Below, one piece after another: positions 1 through 12,412 of a stretch of DNA of 64,000 bases. A program made the position numbers and the translations under genes. Under the pieces are notes generated by a model. That model had not been told where the DNA came from. It saw only the letters and a list, made by a program, of their open reading frames with translations, and made no database searches. The DNA is from Siphonodentalium dalli (lineage: Eukaryota > Mollusca > Scaphopoda > Gadilida > Siphonodentaliidae): NCBI GenBank assembly GCA_032622095.1, contig CP136062.1, forward strand, positions 4,216,001 through 4,280,000, read 5' to 3'. Numbering within the stretch: position 1 is the stretch's first letter; the number at the start of each line of letters is the position of its first letter.

Positions 1-307
1 TCAATAAATACACCATATGAGGGAAGCAAGCCCCTGGTAACCCCCAATTCCATTTTTATGGCCATGGAAATGGTATATATCTGTGCAGGAGATGTCCCTT
101 TAATAAAATATACTAGAACTCTGGGTGGGAGGCACCAATTCTTGGGACACCAGGGACAGAGATATATCGATGCTGATATGCATATGGAAATATGTTTTTT
201 CTTCAACTTCGAGTCTGTATGGGGCTATTACTATGGGCCCATAATAATATACTATGAGATGTACTCAATCATTCACAAGCAGAGGGAAGTAAGGGAGTGT
301 TAGGTAT
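1..307. other. Unassigned sequence, no gene seen
   Basis: AT-rich sequence with one open frame of 81 codons that shows no recognisable domain. I see no repeat or RNA gene in it. Confidence 0.5.
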
Positions 308-457
308 TTGCACTTAAGCGCAAATGATTGTGCTTAAACGCAATAAATTGATAGATATATTTGAGCTTAAGAGCAAAGCTGCGCTTAAGCGCAAATGATT
401 TATGCTCAAGCGCAAATGATTTACACTTAAGCGCAAATTATTTGCGCTTAAGCACAA
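308..457. repeat. Short palindromic CTTAAGCGC tandem repeat
   Basis: About seven imperfect copies of a unit near 20-22 bp built on CTTAAGCGCAAATGATT. The core GCGCTTAAGCGC is self-complementary, so neighbouring copies read similarly on both strands. The last copies form a small palindrome around 431-447. Copies vary at one to three positions (for example AAACGC, AAGAGC, CAAGCGC), so this is an old or relaxed array. Confidence 0.75.
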
Positions 458-1244
458 CTAAATAATAAATGTGAAAAGGGCCATTTCAGGGTCAGTGCAT
501 GCTTGATTGAACCAGGAGTCTAGTCTAACTATAAGTTGTAGGCTAGTATTTAATTTTTTTCTTCAAATTGAAATGTACCAGGTATATGGAATTAATACTT
601 TTAATTAAAAATTAAAACAAATCAATTAAAGTCACGAAAATACTAACTTTGTAAAGTTCGGACTCTATATAAACGGCAGTTGCACCACACCATCAAACTT
701 AAATACCTCACACAGTTTTTATGAACACTACTCTAAAATAGTTTTAGTATGTCGTGGTGTTCGTAAGTAATTTCTCAATGATTTTCCCCAGAGACTAACG
801 CAATGTTATTCTAACGTGGTGTTCTATTATGTTCTGTTCAGGATATCCTTCCTTTTTTCACATTCATACAAGTTAAAATAAATATTTAAAATCTAGTTTT
901 TATTGATAAGATGATCATATTATATGGTTAAATTAGTTAGGTAAAAGTTGTGTGCGTGAATTTAGAGTTATCCCTCTTTTGTACATCTGGGATCTTAGCC
1001 AGTGGAGATTTACCGATTACAATCGAGCACCGTTCGACTGTATCCGGGAATCTTATCGAGGGAAGAACAGAAAAAAATCACAAAATGTGACAGATAGACA
1101 AAAAATGTAATATGCAATCGTAAACCGATCTTACAATTACCGCCAAGCGAACTCCGGGAAGAATAGAGCGCCACATCATACGGCGGAGTATTTGTTATGT
1201 TTAACTTGAAACTGGGATAATTTTCTCTACGGGATATTAGCAAT
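458..1244. other. Unassigned sequence before the 93-bp satellite
   Basis: No coding region or RNA gene is recognised. The stretch is AT-rich and mostly non-repetitive within the window. The last part (about 1010-1244) is joined in frame to satellite monomers on the minus strand, but nothing suggests that this frame is translated. Confidence 0.45.
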
Positions 1245-4200
1245 TGCCATGTTTCTGCCAAATTAAGGGGTCCCCATTGTTCTAATTGGATTAAAACAGT
1301 CACTGGGCACATAAGTTCTGCAAATATTTTCATAACATCCCATGTTTCTACCAAATTAAGGGGTCCCCATTGTTCTAATTGGATTAAAACAGTCCCTGGG
1401 CATATAAATTCTGCAAATATTGTCATAACATCCCATGTTTCTGCCAAATTAAGGTATCCTCATTGTTCTAATTAGACTAAAACAGTCACTGGGCATATAC
1501 ATTCTGCAAATATTGTCATAACATCCCATGTTTCTGCCAAATTAAGGTGTCCTCATTGTTCTAATTAGACTAAAACAGTCACTGGGCATATAACTTCTGC
1601 AAATATTATCATAACATCCCATGTTTCTGCCAAATTAAGGTGTCCTGATTGTTCTAATTAGACTAAAACAGTCACTGGGCATATAAATTCTGCAAATAAT
1701 TCCATAACATCCCATGTTTCTGCCAAATTAAGGGTTCTCCATTGTTCTAATTGGATTAAAACAGTCACTGGGCATATAAATTCTGCAAATATTGTCATAA
1801 CATCCCATGTTTCTGCCATATTTAGGGGTCCCCATTGTTCTAATTGGACACTGGGCATATAAATTCTGCAAATATTATCATAACATCCCATGTTTCTGCC
1901 AAATTAAGGGGTCCCCATTGTTCTAATTGGACTAAAACAGTCACTGGGCTTATAAATTCTGCAAATATTGTCATAACATCCCATATTTCTGACAAATTAA
2001 GGGGTCCCTATTGTTCTATTTGGATTAAACTAGTCATTGGGCATATAAATTCTGCAAATATTGTCATAACATACCATGTTTCTGCCAAATTAAGGTGTCC
2101 CCATTTATCTAATTGGAATAAGACAGTCATTGGGCATATAATTTCTGCAAATAATTCCATAACATACCATGTTTCTGCCAAATTAAGGGGTCTCCATTGT
2201 TCTAATTGGATTAAATCAGTCGCTGGGCACATAAATTCTGCAAATATTATCATAACATCCCATGTTTCTACCAAATTAAGGGGTCCCCATTGTTCTAATG
2301 TATTAAAACAGTCACTGGGCATATAAATTATGCAAATATTGTCATAACATCCCATGTTTCTTCCAAATTAAGGTATCCTCATTGTTCTAATTAGAATGAA
2401 ACAGTCACTGGGCATATAAATTTAGCAAATATTGTCATAACATCCCATGTTTCTGCCAAATTAAGGTGTCATCATTGTTCTAATTAGACTAAAACAGTCA
2501 CTGGGCATATAAATTCAGCAAATATTGTCATAATATACCATGTTTCTGCCAAATTAAGGTTTCCCCATTGATCTAATTGGAATAAGACAGTCACTGGGCA
2601 TATAAATTCTGCAAATAATTCCATAACATCCCATGTTTCTGCCAAATTAAGGGGTCTCCATTGTTCTAATTGGATTAAAACAGTCACTGGGCATATAAAT
2701 TCTGCAAATATTGTCATAACATCCCACGTTTCTGCCAAAATTAGGAGTCCCCATTGTTCTAATTGGACACTGGGGATATAAATTCTGCAAATATTATCAT
2801 AACATCCCATGTTTCTGCCAAATTAAGGGGTCCCCATTGTTCTTATTGGACTAAAACAGTCACTGGGCATATAAATTCTGCAAATATTGTCATAACATCC
2901 CATGTTTCTGCTAAATTAAGGGGTCCCTATTGTTCTATTTGGATTAAACTAGTCACTGGGCATATAAATTCTGCAAATATTGTCATAACATACCATGTTT
3001 CTGCCAAATTAAGGTGTCCCCATTGATCTAATTGGAATAAGACAGTCACTGGGCATATAAATTCTGCAAATATTATCATAACATCCCATGTTTCTACCAA
3101 ATTAAGGTATCCTCATTGTTCTAATTAGACTAAAACAGTCACTGGGCATATAAATTCTGCAAATAATTCCATAACATCCCATGTTTCTGCCAAATTAAGG
3201 GGTCTCCATTGTTCTAATTGGATTAAATCAGTCACTGGGCATATACATTCTGCAAATATAATCATAACATCCCATGTTTCTGCCAAATTAAGGTATCCTC
3301 ATTGTTCTAATTATACTAAAACAGTCACTGGGCATATAAATTCTGCAAATATTGTCATAACATCCCATGTTTCTGCCATATTAAGGTGTCCTCATTGTTC
3401 TAATTAGACTAAAACAGTCACTGGGCATATAAATTCAGCAAATATTGTCATAACATACCATGTTTCTGCCAAATTTAGAGGTCCCGATTGTTCTAATTGA
3501 CACTGTGCATATAAATTCTGCAAATGTTATCATAACATCCCATGTTTCTGCCAAATTAAGAGGTCCCCATTGTTCTAATTGGACTAAAACAATCACTGGG
3601 CATATAAATTCTGCAAATATTATCATAACATCCCATGTTTCTACCAAATTAAGGTATCCTCATTGTTCTAATTAGACTAAAACAGTCACTGGGCATATAA
3701 ATTCTGCAAATAATTCCATAACATCCCATGTTTCTGCCAAATTATTAAAGGGGTCCCTATTGTTCTATTTGGATTAAACTAGTCACTGGGCATATAAATT
3801 CTGCAAATATTGTCATAACATACCATGTTTCTGCCAAATTAAGGTGTCCCCATTGATCTAATTGGAATAAGACAGTCACTGGGCATATAATTTATGCAAA
3901 TATTATCATAACATCCCATGTTTCTACCAAATTAAAGGGTCCCCATTGTTCTAATTGGATTAAAACAGTCACTGGGCATATAAATTCTGCAAATATTGTC
4001 ATAACATCCCATGTTTCTGCCAAATTAAGCTATCATCATTGTTCTAATTAGACTAACACAGTCACTGGGCATATAAATTCTGCAAATATTGTCATAACAT
4101 ACCATGTTTCTGCCATATTAAGGTGTCGCCGTTGATCTAATTGGAATAAGACAGTCACTGGGCATATAAATTCTGCAAATAATTCCATAACATCCCATGT

Positions 4201-6660
4201 TTCTGCCAAATTAAGGGGTCTCCGTTGTTCTAATTGGACACTGGGCATATAAATTCTGCAAATATTATCATAACATCCCATGTTTCTGCCAAATTAAGGG
4301 GTCCCCATTGTTCTAATTGGATTAAAACAGTCACTGGGCATATACATTCTGCAAATATTGTCATAACATCCCATGTTTCTGCCAAATTAAGGGGTCCCCG
4401 TTGTTCTAATTGGACTAAAACAGTCACTGGGCATATAAATTCTGCAAATATTGTCATAACATCCCATATTTCTGCCAAACTAAGTGGTCCCCATTGTTCT
4501 AATTGGATTAAAACAGTCACTGGGCATATAAATTCTGCAAATATTGTCATAACATCCCATGTTTCTGCCAAATTTAGGGGTCCCGATTGTTCTAATTGAC
4601 ACTGGGCATATAAATTCTGCAAATGTTATCATAATATCCCATGTTTCTGCCAAATTAAGAGGTCCCCATTGTTCTAATTGGACTAAAACAGTCACTGGGC
4701 ATATAAATTCTGCAAATATTGTCATAACATCCCATGTTTCTGCCAAATTATTAAAGGGGTCCCTATTGTTCTATTTGGATTAAACTAGTCACTGGGCATA
4801 TAAGTTCTGCAAATATTGTCATAACATACCATGTTTCTGCCAAATTAAGGTGTCCCCATTGATCTAATTGGAATAAGACAGTCACTGGGCATATAAATTC
4901 TGCAAATATTATCATAACATCCCATGTTTCTACCAAATTAAAGGGTCCCCATTGTTCTAAATGGATTAAAACAGTCACTGGGCATATAAATTCTGCAAAT
5001 ATTGTCATAACATCCCATGTTTCTGCCAAATTAAGGTATCCTCATTGTTCTAATTAGACTAAAACAGTCACTGGGCATATAAATTCTGCAAATATTGTCA
5101 TAACATCCCATGTTTCTGCCAAATTAAGGTGTCCTCATTGTTCTAATTAGACTAAAACAGTCACTGGGCATATAAATTCTGCAAATATTGTCATAACATA
5201 CCATGTTTCTGCCATATTAAGGTGTCCCCGATGATCTAATTGGAATAAGACAGTCACTGGGCATATAAATTCTGCATATAATTCCATAACATCCCATGTT
5301 TCTGCCAAATTAAGGGGTCTCCATTGTTCTAATTGGATTAAAACTGTCACTGGGCATATAAATTCTGCAAATATTGTCATAACATCCCATGTTTCTGCCA
5401 AATTTAGGGGTCCCCATTGTTCTAATTGGACACTGGGCATATAAATTCTGCAAATATTATCATAACATCCCATGTTTCTACCATATTAAGGGGTCCCCAT
5501 TGTTCTAATCGGATTAAAACAGACACTGGGCATATACATTCTGCAAATATTGTCATAACATCCCATGTTTCTGCCAAATTAAGGGGTCCCCGTTGTTCTA
5601 ATTGGACTAAAACAGTCACTGGGCATCTAAATTCTGCAAATATTGTCATAACATCCCATATTTCTGCCAAATTAAGTGGTCCCCATTGTTCTAATTGGAT
5701 TAAAACAGTCACTGGGCATATAAATTCTGCAAATATTTTCATAACATCCCATGTTTCTGCCAAATTTAGGGGTCCCGATTGTTCTAATTGACACTGGGCA
5801 TATAAATTCTGCAAATGTTATCATAACATCCCATGTTTCTGCCAAATTAAGTGGTCCCCATTGTTCTAAATGGACTAAAACAGTCACTGGGCATATAAAT
5901 TCTGCAAATATTGTAATAACATCCCATGTTTCTGCCAAATTATTAAAGGGGTCCCTATTGTTCTATTTGGATTAAACTAGTCACTGGGCATATAAATTCT
6001 GCAAATATTGTCATAACATACCATGTTTCTGCCAAATTAAGGTGTCCCCATTGATCTAATTGGAATAAGACAGTCACTGGGCATATAAATTCTGCAAATA
6101 TTATCATAACATCCCATGTTTCTACCAAATTAAAGGGTCCCCATTGTTCTAATTGGATTAAAACAGTCACTGGGCATATAAATTCTGCAAATATTGTCAT
6201 AACATCCCATGTTTCTTCCAAATTAAGGTATCCTCATTGTTCTAATTAGAATGAAACAGTCACTGGGCATATAAATTTAGCAAATATTGTCATAACATCC
6301 CATGTTTCTGCCAAATTAAGGTGTCCTCATTGTTCTAATTCGACTAAAACAGTCACTGGGCATATACATTCAGCAAATATTGTCATAATATACCATGTTT
6401 CTGCCAAATTAAGGTTTCCCCATTGATCTAATTGGAATAAGACAGTCACTGGGCATATAAATTCTGCAAATATTGTCATAACATCCCATGTTTTTGCCAA
6501 ATTAAGGGGTCCCCGTTGTTCTAATTGGACTAAAACAGTCACTGGGCATATAAATTCTGCAAATATTGTCATAACATCCCATATTTCTGCCAAATTAAGT
6601 GGTCCCCATTGTTCTAATTGGATTAAAACAGTCACTGGGCATATAAATTTAGCAAATATT
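1245..6660. repeat. 93-bp satellite array, about 58 monomers
   Basis: A head-to-tail array with a 93-bp period: the word TCCCATGTTTC recurs at 1431 and 1524 and onward. Each monomer contains CATCCCATGTTTCTGCC, CCCCATTGTTCTAATTGG, and CACTGGGCATATAAATTCTG. Several monomers carry a 10-11 bp deletion between CTAATTGG and CACTGGG, and some carry a 4-bp insertion (ATTATTAAAG). Because 93 is 31 codons, frames stay open for several monomers on both strands. The minus strand gives a repeating peptide with ETWDVMTIFAEFICPVTVL, and the plus strand one with NSANIVITSHVSAKLRGPHC. These are consequences of the period and I do not call them genes. Class: satellite DNA. Confidence 0.95.
3741..6660. repeat. 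Higher-order repeat within the 93-bp satellite (1,192-bp period)
   Basis: Variant monomers recur as a block. The insertion ATTATTAAAG lies at 3741, 4747 and 5939, so the spacing is 1,006 and then 1,192 bp. The two spacings differ by 186 bp, exactly two monomers. The 1,192-bp block equals thirteen 93-bp monomers less 17 bp, which the 10-bp and 11-bp deletions and the 4-bp insertion account for. This is the organisation expected from unequal exchange or amplification of multimeric blocks. Confidence 0.85.
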
Positions 6661-7560
6661 TTGATAACGACCAATGTTGACACATAATGCATCGCGACTG
6701 ATATAAATTAGTAAAGTGTAATGACAAATGTTGAACTATAATGCATCTCGACAGTACTGTTGCAACAATGCTATGGGGGGGGGGGGGGGGGTCAGGATCT
6801 GAATTATCTCAGATCTGAATTATGCAGGGGTGGGGATGGATATATGGAGAAATAGGGGTTCATTCAGATGAACTGATATAAATTATTAGAGCGATAACGA
6901 CCAATGTTGACACATATTGCATCGCGACTGAACTGTCGCGCCCAGGCTATACAATAGGGAGGGGGATCATTCAAATGGGGGGAAGGGGGTCGGAATCTGA
7001 ATTATCTCTATAGAAAGGAATAGCAATTGATGTACATATATAGTAATATATACAAATTATTATCACATGATAATATATGTATGTAACAGCTAACGCGACT
7101 ATACCGATGAAAAAATAAATAAATTGGGGAAGGGGGCGTCAGGCTATATGGGGAAATAATGTTTATACCAATGAACTAATATAAATTTGTAGAGCGATAA
7201 CGACCAATGTTGACATATAATGTCGCGGCAATGCTATAAAATAAGGGGGTCTGAAATGATATCTACCGGTATCTCTATAGTATATAGATGGCGCCAGATT
7301 CTATTGTAAGGAATAGCAACTGATTTACCTATATAGTACAAATTAGTATCGCATGATAAAATATGTACATGTACGTAACAGCTAATGCGACTATACCGAT
7401 GAAAAAATAAATTGGGAGTGTGGGTATATGGGGAAATAGGGGTTTATACCGATATAAATTTGTATAGCGACAGCGACCAATGTTGACATATAGTGCATCG
7501 CGACTGTACTGTCGCGCAAATGCTATATCTAAATGAATAGCATGCATGTCATGTGTCAAA
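6661..7560. repeat. Four diverged copies of a 230-300 bp unit next to the satellite
   Basis: The motif ACGACCAATGTTGACA, or a close variant, recurs near 6668, 6899, 7200 and 7467, usually followed by a CATCGCGACTG-like word and an AATGCTAT word. A second shared block, AACAGCTAANGCGACTATACC plus GATGAAAAAATAAAT, occurs near 7086 and 7380. Spacing varies (about 230-300 bp) because of internal indels. A run of 17 G residues lies at 6775-6791. The first copy abuts the last satellite monomer directly. Confidence 0.75.
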
Positions 7561-8034
7561 ACTGTAGTATATCACGATTATACTTGTGGTATTAGGGTGT
7601 GGGGCAGCGGTGACCAGCTAGAGGCCCCAAACGGAAAAAGTTTGTCATGTAGAACTGTGAAAATGTTAAAATTCATTAACATAGGATTTCCCATTAAAAT
7701 CGATTTATGTCGATGAAACTCTTATTTTAATTAAGCTGATACTTCGTGTGTCTGCGTGTAATACTTATATATTCTCAAAATGACAGAGTCCAAAACGCAA
7801 TTATGTTTTAGATGGAAGAAATTAAGTTTTTTCGATGCTAAATTTACAGCGTGGACGAGCTAACAAATTCGTTGATTTTGTAAACAAACTTTTCTCAAGT
7901 GTCGTTTGGTCAAACTGTTAGTTTTTCAACGGGGAAAGCTGTTCCAAACTAGAGGTGTTACTGTCCACCTGGGACTAAGGATACCCCCCGTGTTTTTAAA
8001 GTACTACGATGTTTCACATGTTTCACATAACTCC
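7561..8034. other. Unassigned sequence
   Basis: No gene, RNA or repeat recognised. Confidence 0.45.
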
Positions 8035-8375
8035 ACCAAAAATGTCGGACAGAGGTCATAATCGCATGTGCACAGGTTCCATGGTACTTAATATCTGTGC
8101 CAAGTTAAAAACAATTGACCTAAAATTGTAGGAATAAAAGCTCGGGCAAAATAATACATGTTGCGAAAATGTTCGAAGTCGAAAAAGGGGGGGGGGGATA
8201 CCTCCACCAAAAAAAGTCCGACAGACGTCATAATCGCGGGTCCACAGATTCCCATGGCGGTTGATGTCTGTGCCAAGTTTCAAGGCAATTGATCAAAAAA
8301 CGACTGAGAAAAACTCCGGACAAATTTGTATCTACTGGCGGACGGACGACGGACGACGGACAGACGGACGGACAA
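8035..8375. repeat. Two-copy 180-bp repeat ending in a GGACGGAC minisatellite
   Basis: Two related blocks begin CTCCACCAAAAA near 8031 and 8201. Both contain CATAATCGC, a CACAG(A/G)TTCC-like word, TGTGCCAAGTT and CAATTGA(C/T)C in the same order. The second block ends in a GACGGACGACGGAC simple repeat (8339-8372) and a run of C residues. This looks like the end of a dispersed element, with no coding capacity. Confidence 0.6.
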
Positions 8376-9005
8376 GCTGACTCCAGTATACCCCCCCCCT
8401 TCGTTGCGGTGGGTACAATAATAGCTAACATGTATTTACATAAAATCATTGAAAGAATTTGACCGATAAAGGTGCATTTTGACAGAATCTAGTCGAGAAA
8501 ACTTTGTATCTTTCAGCAGACACACGAATTCGCACATTCGGTATTTGCGAGCGCTCATTAATATTCATGATAGGCATCAAACTCACCTTTTTGGAAGGTA
8601 ATCCAATGACTAGATATCCTTTCTAAATACCGTTAAAGATCCCACAAAAAATTTATAGCTTAGGAATCAGAATCAGTCAGACAGTTGAAAATGAGAGAAA
8701 AATGAACACTTCTAAAAATAACACTGATAGGTGATAAAACGTGTTCGCCATGAACACAGACATACCGATGTACTTCCAATTTACTACTCCAAAACTTACC
8801 ACAAATCAGATGTATTGAAGCAGGATTGAGACGTAGATATCACTATGTTTTGCAATTATGAATTCACAAAATGCCGTGATAAAACTAAATCATTGTGTAA
8901 CTAGATAGTTGAAAACGAGAGAAAAATAAACACTTCTAAAAATAGCATTTACCTCGTTGAGCTGCTTGCATACTCGTGAAAGGTTACGCCAGTTGAAAAC
9001 GAAAA
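8376..9005. other. Unassigned sequence outside the left arm
   Basis: The phrase AGTTGAAAA(T/C)GAGAGAAAAAT occurs twice (near 8682 and 8908), each time followed by ACACTTCTAAAAATA, which indicates an old local duplication of about 225 bp. No gene seen. Confidence 0.5.
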
Positions 9006-9119
9006 TAATATGATGATACGTAAACGTAATTTGCGCCCGCTTGTTAATCTTTCGTAGGATTTGATGATTAATTAACCATAATTACAAAAATCATACCGGT
9101 ATATGTAAATGATCATACA

Positions 9120-9345
9120 CTCAAACAAATTTCATTGTAATATTACGACAGAAACTGTTGGCAGGAATTGGACCATCAGTAACTGTTGTAAAATTACGAG
9201 ATCAACGTAATCTGACATTTACAAATTTGATCGTATATTTACAACATGATCGTAATATTATGACAGAAAAACTATCGTAAATTTACAACATCATCGTAAT
9301 GTGAATTTACGGTTTAATCGTAAAATTACATGGCCAACGTAATAT
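9120..9345. repeat. Degenerate CGTAAATTTAC-type repeat (left arm)
   Basis: About seven variably spaced copies of words such as ATCGTAATATTACGA and CGTAAATTTACAACAT, many of them near-palindromic. A mirror copy lies at 47985-48215. Probably the end region of a foldback element; no coding capacity. Confidence 0.5.
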
Positions 9346-10429
9346 GAAGCTGAGAACCTGGTGTGAATTGAACTGTGGTGGGGTCTCAAGCGATCTGCCC
9401 CTACACATTATAAACAAATGCCATTAAATGACATAAGTAGCTTGAGGATGGATGTGATCCATCGAACCACAGAAAAATTCAACCAGGTCCACAGGTGCTA
9501 AATGTCTGCACTATACATCTACAATTATAGATAAAAATCAATGTCCAACACCTAATTGTCATGAAATCGACATTTCTCGTACAACAAAATTTTGGAACAA
9601 AGTTACATACCGGTACCTTGAATAATTAGCCTAACTAATGTAGGTACCAACCTGTGCTTTCACCATGACAAAAGATAACAAACTCTGATAATCAACACCC
9701 GAGTTACAAGGTGATATGCTCGGACATTTTTGGACACCCACCCCCTTTTAACACTAAAGCAGATTTGCGGGGGGAATTCACTGTAAACAGCTGTATATGA
9801 ATTTCTGTGCATACTATTTGTCATGGATGTTAACATTGGCATGTAAATAGGAACGGGTCATTTTGGTGTCATTCGGCCAAAAAAACATGGCTGCCAGCGG
9901 CCATCTTGGATTTCAAAATTTGCAAAAAAATACAACACAATAACTGCCTGCAGTCAGTTTAGCAGTTAGAATTACATTATTTCTCTTATTCTAAGGTATT
10001 TTAAGCCAAATTCATTGAAAAAAACAGTCAAAAAACTTGCAGGAAAAAAAGTTCTGAGTTGCGGAAAAAATTGTTTGTTAGTCCCATCGACCAAACCACC
10101 CACCCAGTGACCCACCCCCGCATAAGTGCCCGTAAAAAATACCCCCCCCCTGCCCGACTCCCATAGGCATAATATGATAATAACATGGGAGGACCAGAGG
10201 GAACATGGACTACCGGTGTACCTACATCTAATGATAATAACATGGGAAGGACAGGAAACACCGGATACCTTCATCTAATTACTAGTATAATAACATGGGA
10301 ATATTAACAGAGAAAACATGGGCTACCTTCACAGTGGTCAGTGATTTGTAACATGAGAGCAGATGGTGCATAAATCACTTAATTTTTTTTTAAGTACTGA
10401 ATTGTACACAACTAAGTGTAGCACACATG

Positions 10430-10835
10430 TTTTCCTCTACCAACAATTAATCTGCCTTTGCTGTGATATCGCTTAATTGTAGGAAGCCACGTAAAACCAC
10501 AAATATAAAATAAATAAATGAAAGGCAGTAGCTACATTGAGTAATTTGTTTGGGGTTTTGTTGCTTTCCACAACTAAGGCGATATAACAATGAGGCCAGA
10601 TCATTTGTTGTTGATGGAAACCATGTGATCTATGGTTAGACACCTACAATAGGTAGTCACGATGCACCGTCTGCACATATCATATGTACTCCGCCGATCG
10701 GAAAGTTTTCTTCAGGCAAGAAGTTGGACAGAGGTCGCCACATAGGAATCGAACCCATGTCAGTCACTAGCTCAGGTCCTACAGCTTGGTGACCGGTACC
10801 GTGCTCATTGGACCACTAACCAACCCAGACACCAC
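10430..10835 (-). mobile_element. tRNA-headed SINE-like element (left arm copy)
   Basis: Read on the minus strand, the head holds a perfect RNA polymerase III B box, GGTTCGATTCC (10744-10754), and an upstream A-box-like word TGGTCAGTGGTCC. The distance between them is longer than in a simple tRNA, suggesting a long variable arm or an insertion. The body contains a pair of imperfect inverted segments around the shared words CAACAA(C/T)AAAT and TATCGC. The mirror copy is at 46305-46725. Known: many SINEs carry tRNA-derived heads. Inferred: this is a retroposon, not a functional tRNA gene. I see no clear 3' tail or target duplication. Confidence 0.55.
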
Positions 10836-11201
10836 CCCCCCAATAATAAACAACAATGTGCATATAGTATACACTGATACAACTACTATTTAAACATGAA
10901 ATACATAGACGTGTGTCTCCTTAATTATGCAGCCATTGTTATTGACCCAGAAACTCAAACCCAACAAAGCGCTCCCAAAGTTCCATTGGTTTAATTTGGA
11001 AATCCTGAAAATGAAGTAACAATATTATACACGGTACTAACTACTATGGACAAAAAAGCAGCTCAGCATTTGCGCCAAGATTTTCGAGTGTCACTGTCAG
11101 CTAATGTATTGACATCCTGTTCAAACACCGCTGTTTTTTTGTTTTAATAATTTTTCGACTTTCCCAAATTTTAAATCAAACTAACAACATAGGGACTGGA
11201 A

Positions 11202-11740
11202 TACCAGCACCGAAGCCGACCCACCCAAACTCAGTTGCGGCAGTTTCTGACAAAAAATTTGCTTTAGTATATCTGGGATAAATCGCAACCATCTTTCATA
11301 CTTTGCGATAATTACTTTGCGATATCTTTGACTGATGATAAATCACAAACAAATTTGGGTTCAAGTTTTGAAAACCCTCCTGTCACTTTCCAAATATCTA
11401 TTTAAAAATACATGTTGATAAATCGCAAAATTTTGCGATAAATTGCAAACATCTTTACGATAGATCGTAAAATACTTCGCAATTTTATATAACAGAATAG
11501 CAATCATCTTTGCGATAAAAACTGTTAATTACTTTGCAAACAAATTAACATACCTTTGCAATGGCAAAGGTAAGTGTCGCAAATTTGTTTGTGATTTATC
11601 AGTCAAAGATAATATCGCAAAGTAATTATCGCAAAGTACCGTATGAAAGATGGTTGCGATTTATCCCAGATATACCAAAGCAAATTTTTTGTCATAAACT
11701 ACCGCAACTGAGTTTGGGTGGGTCGGCTTCGGCGCTGGTA
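11202..11740. mobile_element. TA-flanked MITE with long terminal inverted repeats (left arm copy)
   Basis: The ends read TACCAGCACCGAAGCCGACC and, inverted, GGTCGGCTTCGGCGCTGGTA. The inverted repeats extend about 150 bp inward, through CTCAGTTGCGG and the word GGATAAATCGCAACC. The interior is rich in TTTGCGATAA and its complement. TA dinucleotides flank both ends, as expected for Tc1/mariner-type target duplication. No transposase is encoded, so it is non-autonomous. Its mirror copy (45413-45929) is about 22 bp shorter. Confidence 0.8.
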
Positions 11741-11869
11741 TAATACACACGTATGACCTGGTTTAGCATAGAGTGGGGATTATAATCTTCCTGAGTGTGG
11801 CACAAACTTGGCCATGCATCTAATCCTGGGTTCACATGGTTTGGGACATAATCACATTGACTGGTAACA

Positions 11870-12357
11870 TTAAAGGTACTCAATCCGATAAAACTCCTCT
11901 CAATTACTATTTCAATGGCTTCGGAGGTCAAAAATATTTGATTCGAGTCGAGGAAGTCACCCATCAAAGCTCAGATTTGTTAGATATCGATTTTAGAAAT
12001 CTATTATTTTTCATTATCGGGAATACTATCTGGCCCAGAACTCAGTCAAAATTGCGCTGTTATTACCACTAGATTTTAGAGTTATCCATCCTTGTCTGTT
12101 TGAATAGATTTTGGAGTACACATCCAGAGCAGATTACGGCAGTTTAAGGCAATTATTAGTACTCATCTCGAGTAAATAACAAATTTCAAAAATCAATATT
12201 TAATAACTCTGAGCTTTGTTTGATGGGTTCCTCGACTCGAATCAAATATTTTGTACCCCCAAAGCCAAAGAAATAGTAATATAGGACCATCTGATCGGAT
12301 TGTTGTTGTTGGAATCTGTTGAGATGGGGAACCTCTGTTCGGATTGAGTACCTTTAA
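11870..12357. mobile_element. TTAA-flanked MITE (left arm copy, complete)
   Basis: The element is bounded by TTAA (11870-11873 and 12354-12357). Its ends are AGGTACTCAATCCGAT and the inverted complement CGGATTGAGTACCT. Long imperfect inverted repeats continue inward through GATTCGAGTCGAGGAA. TTAA target duplication is the hallmark of piggyBac-type transposition, so a piggyBac-related non-autonomous element is likely. No transposase is present. Other copies in the window: 14658-14962, 37233-37498, 38220-38487 and 44805-45283. Confidence 0.8.
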
Positions 12358-12412
12358 GTTAGTTGGTATTCAGATCTCTTATAGGAAACATGTGTTACTA
12401 AATATTTACTGG

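Noticed and set aside
4230-6222. Long open frames (up to 130 codons) on both strands in the 93-bp satellite, as repeat-protein genes
   Set aside because: They exist because the monomer is 31 codons long. Both strands are equally open, there is no promoter or splice context, and variant monomers with 10-11 bp deletions break the frames.
1245-6660. CRISPR array
   Set aside because: The 93-bp units are contiguous with no unique spacers between short repeats, and the DNA is eukaryotic.
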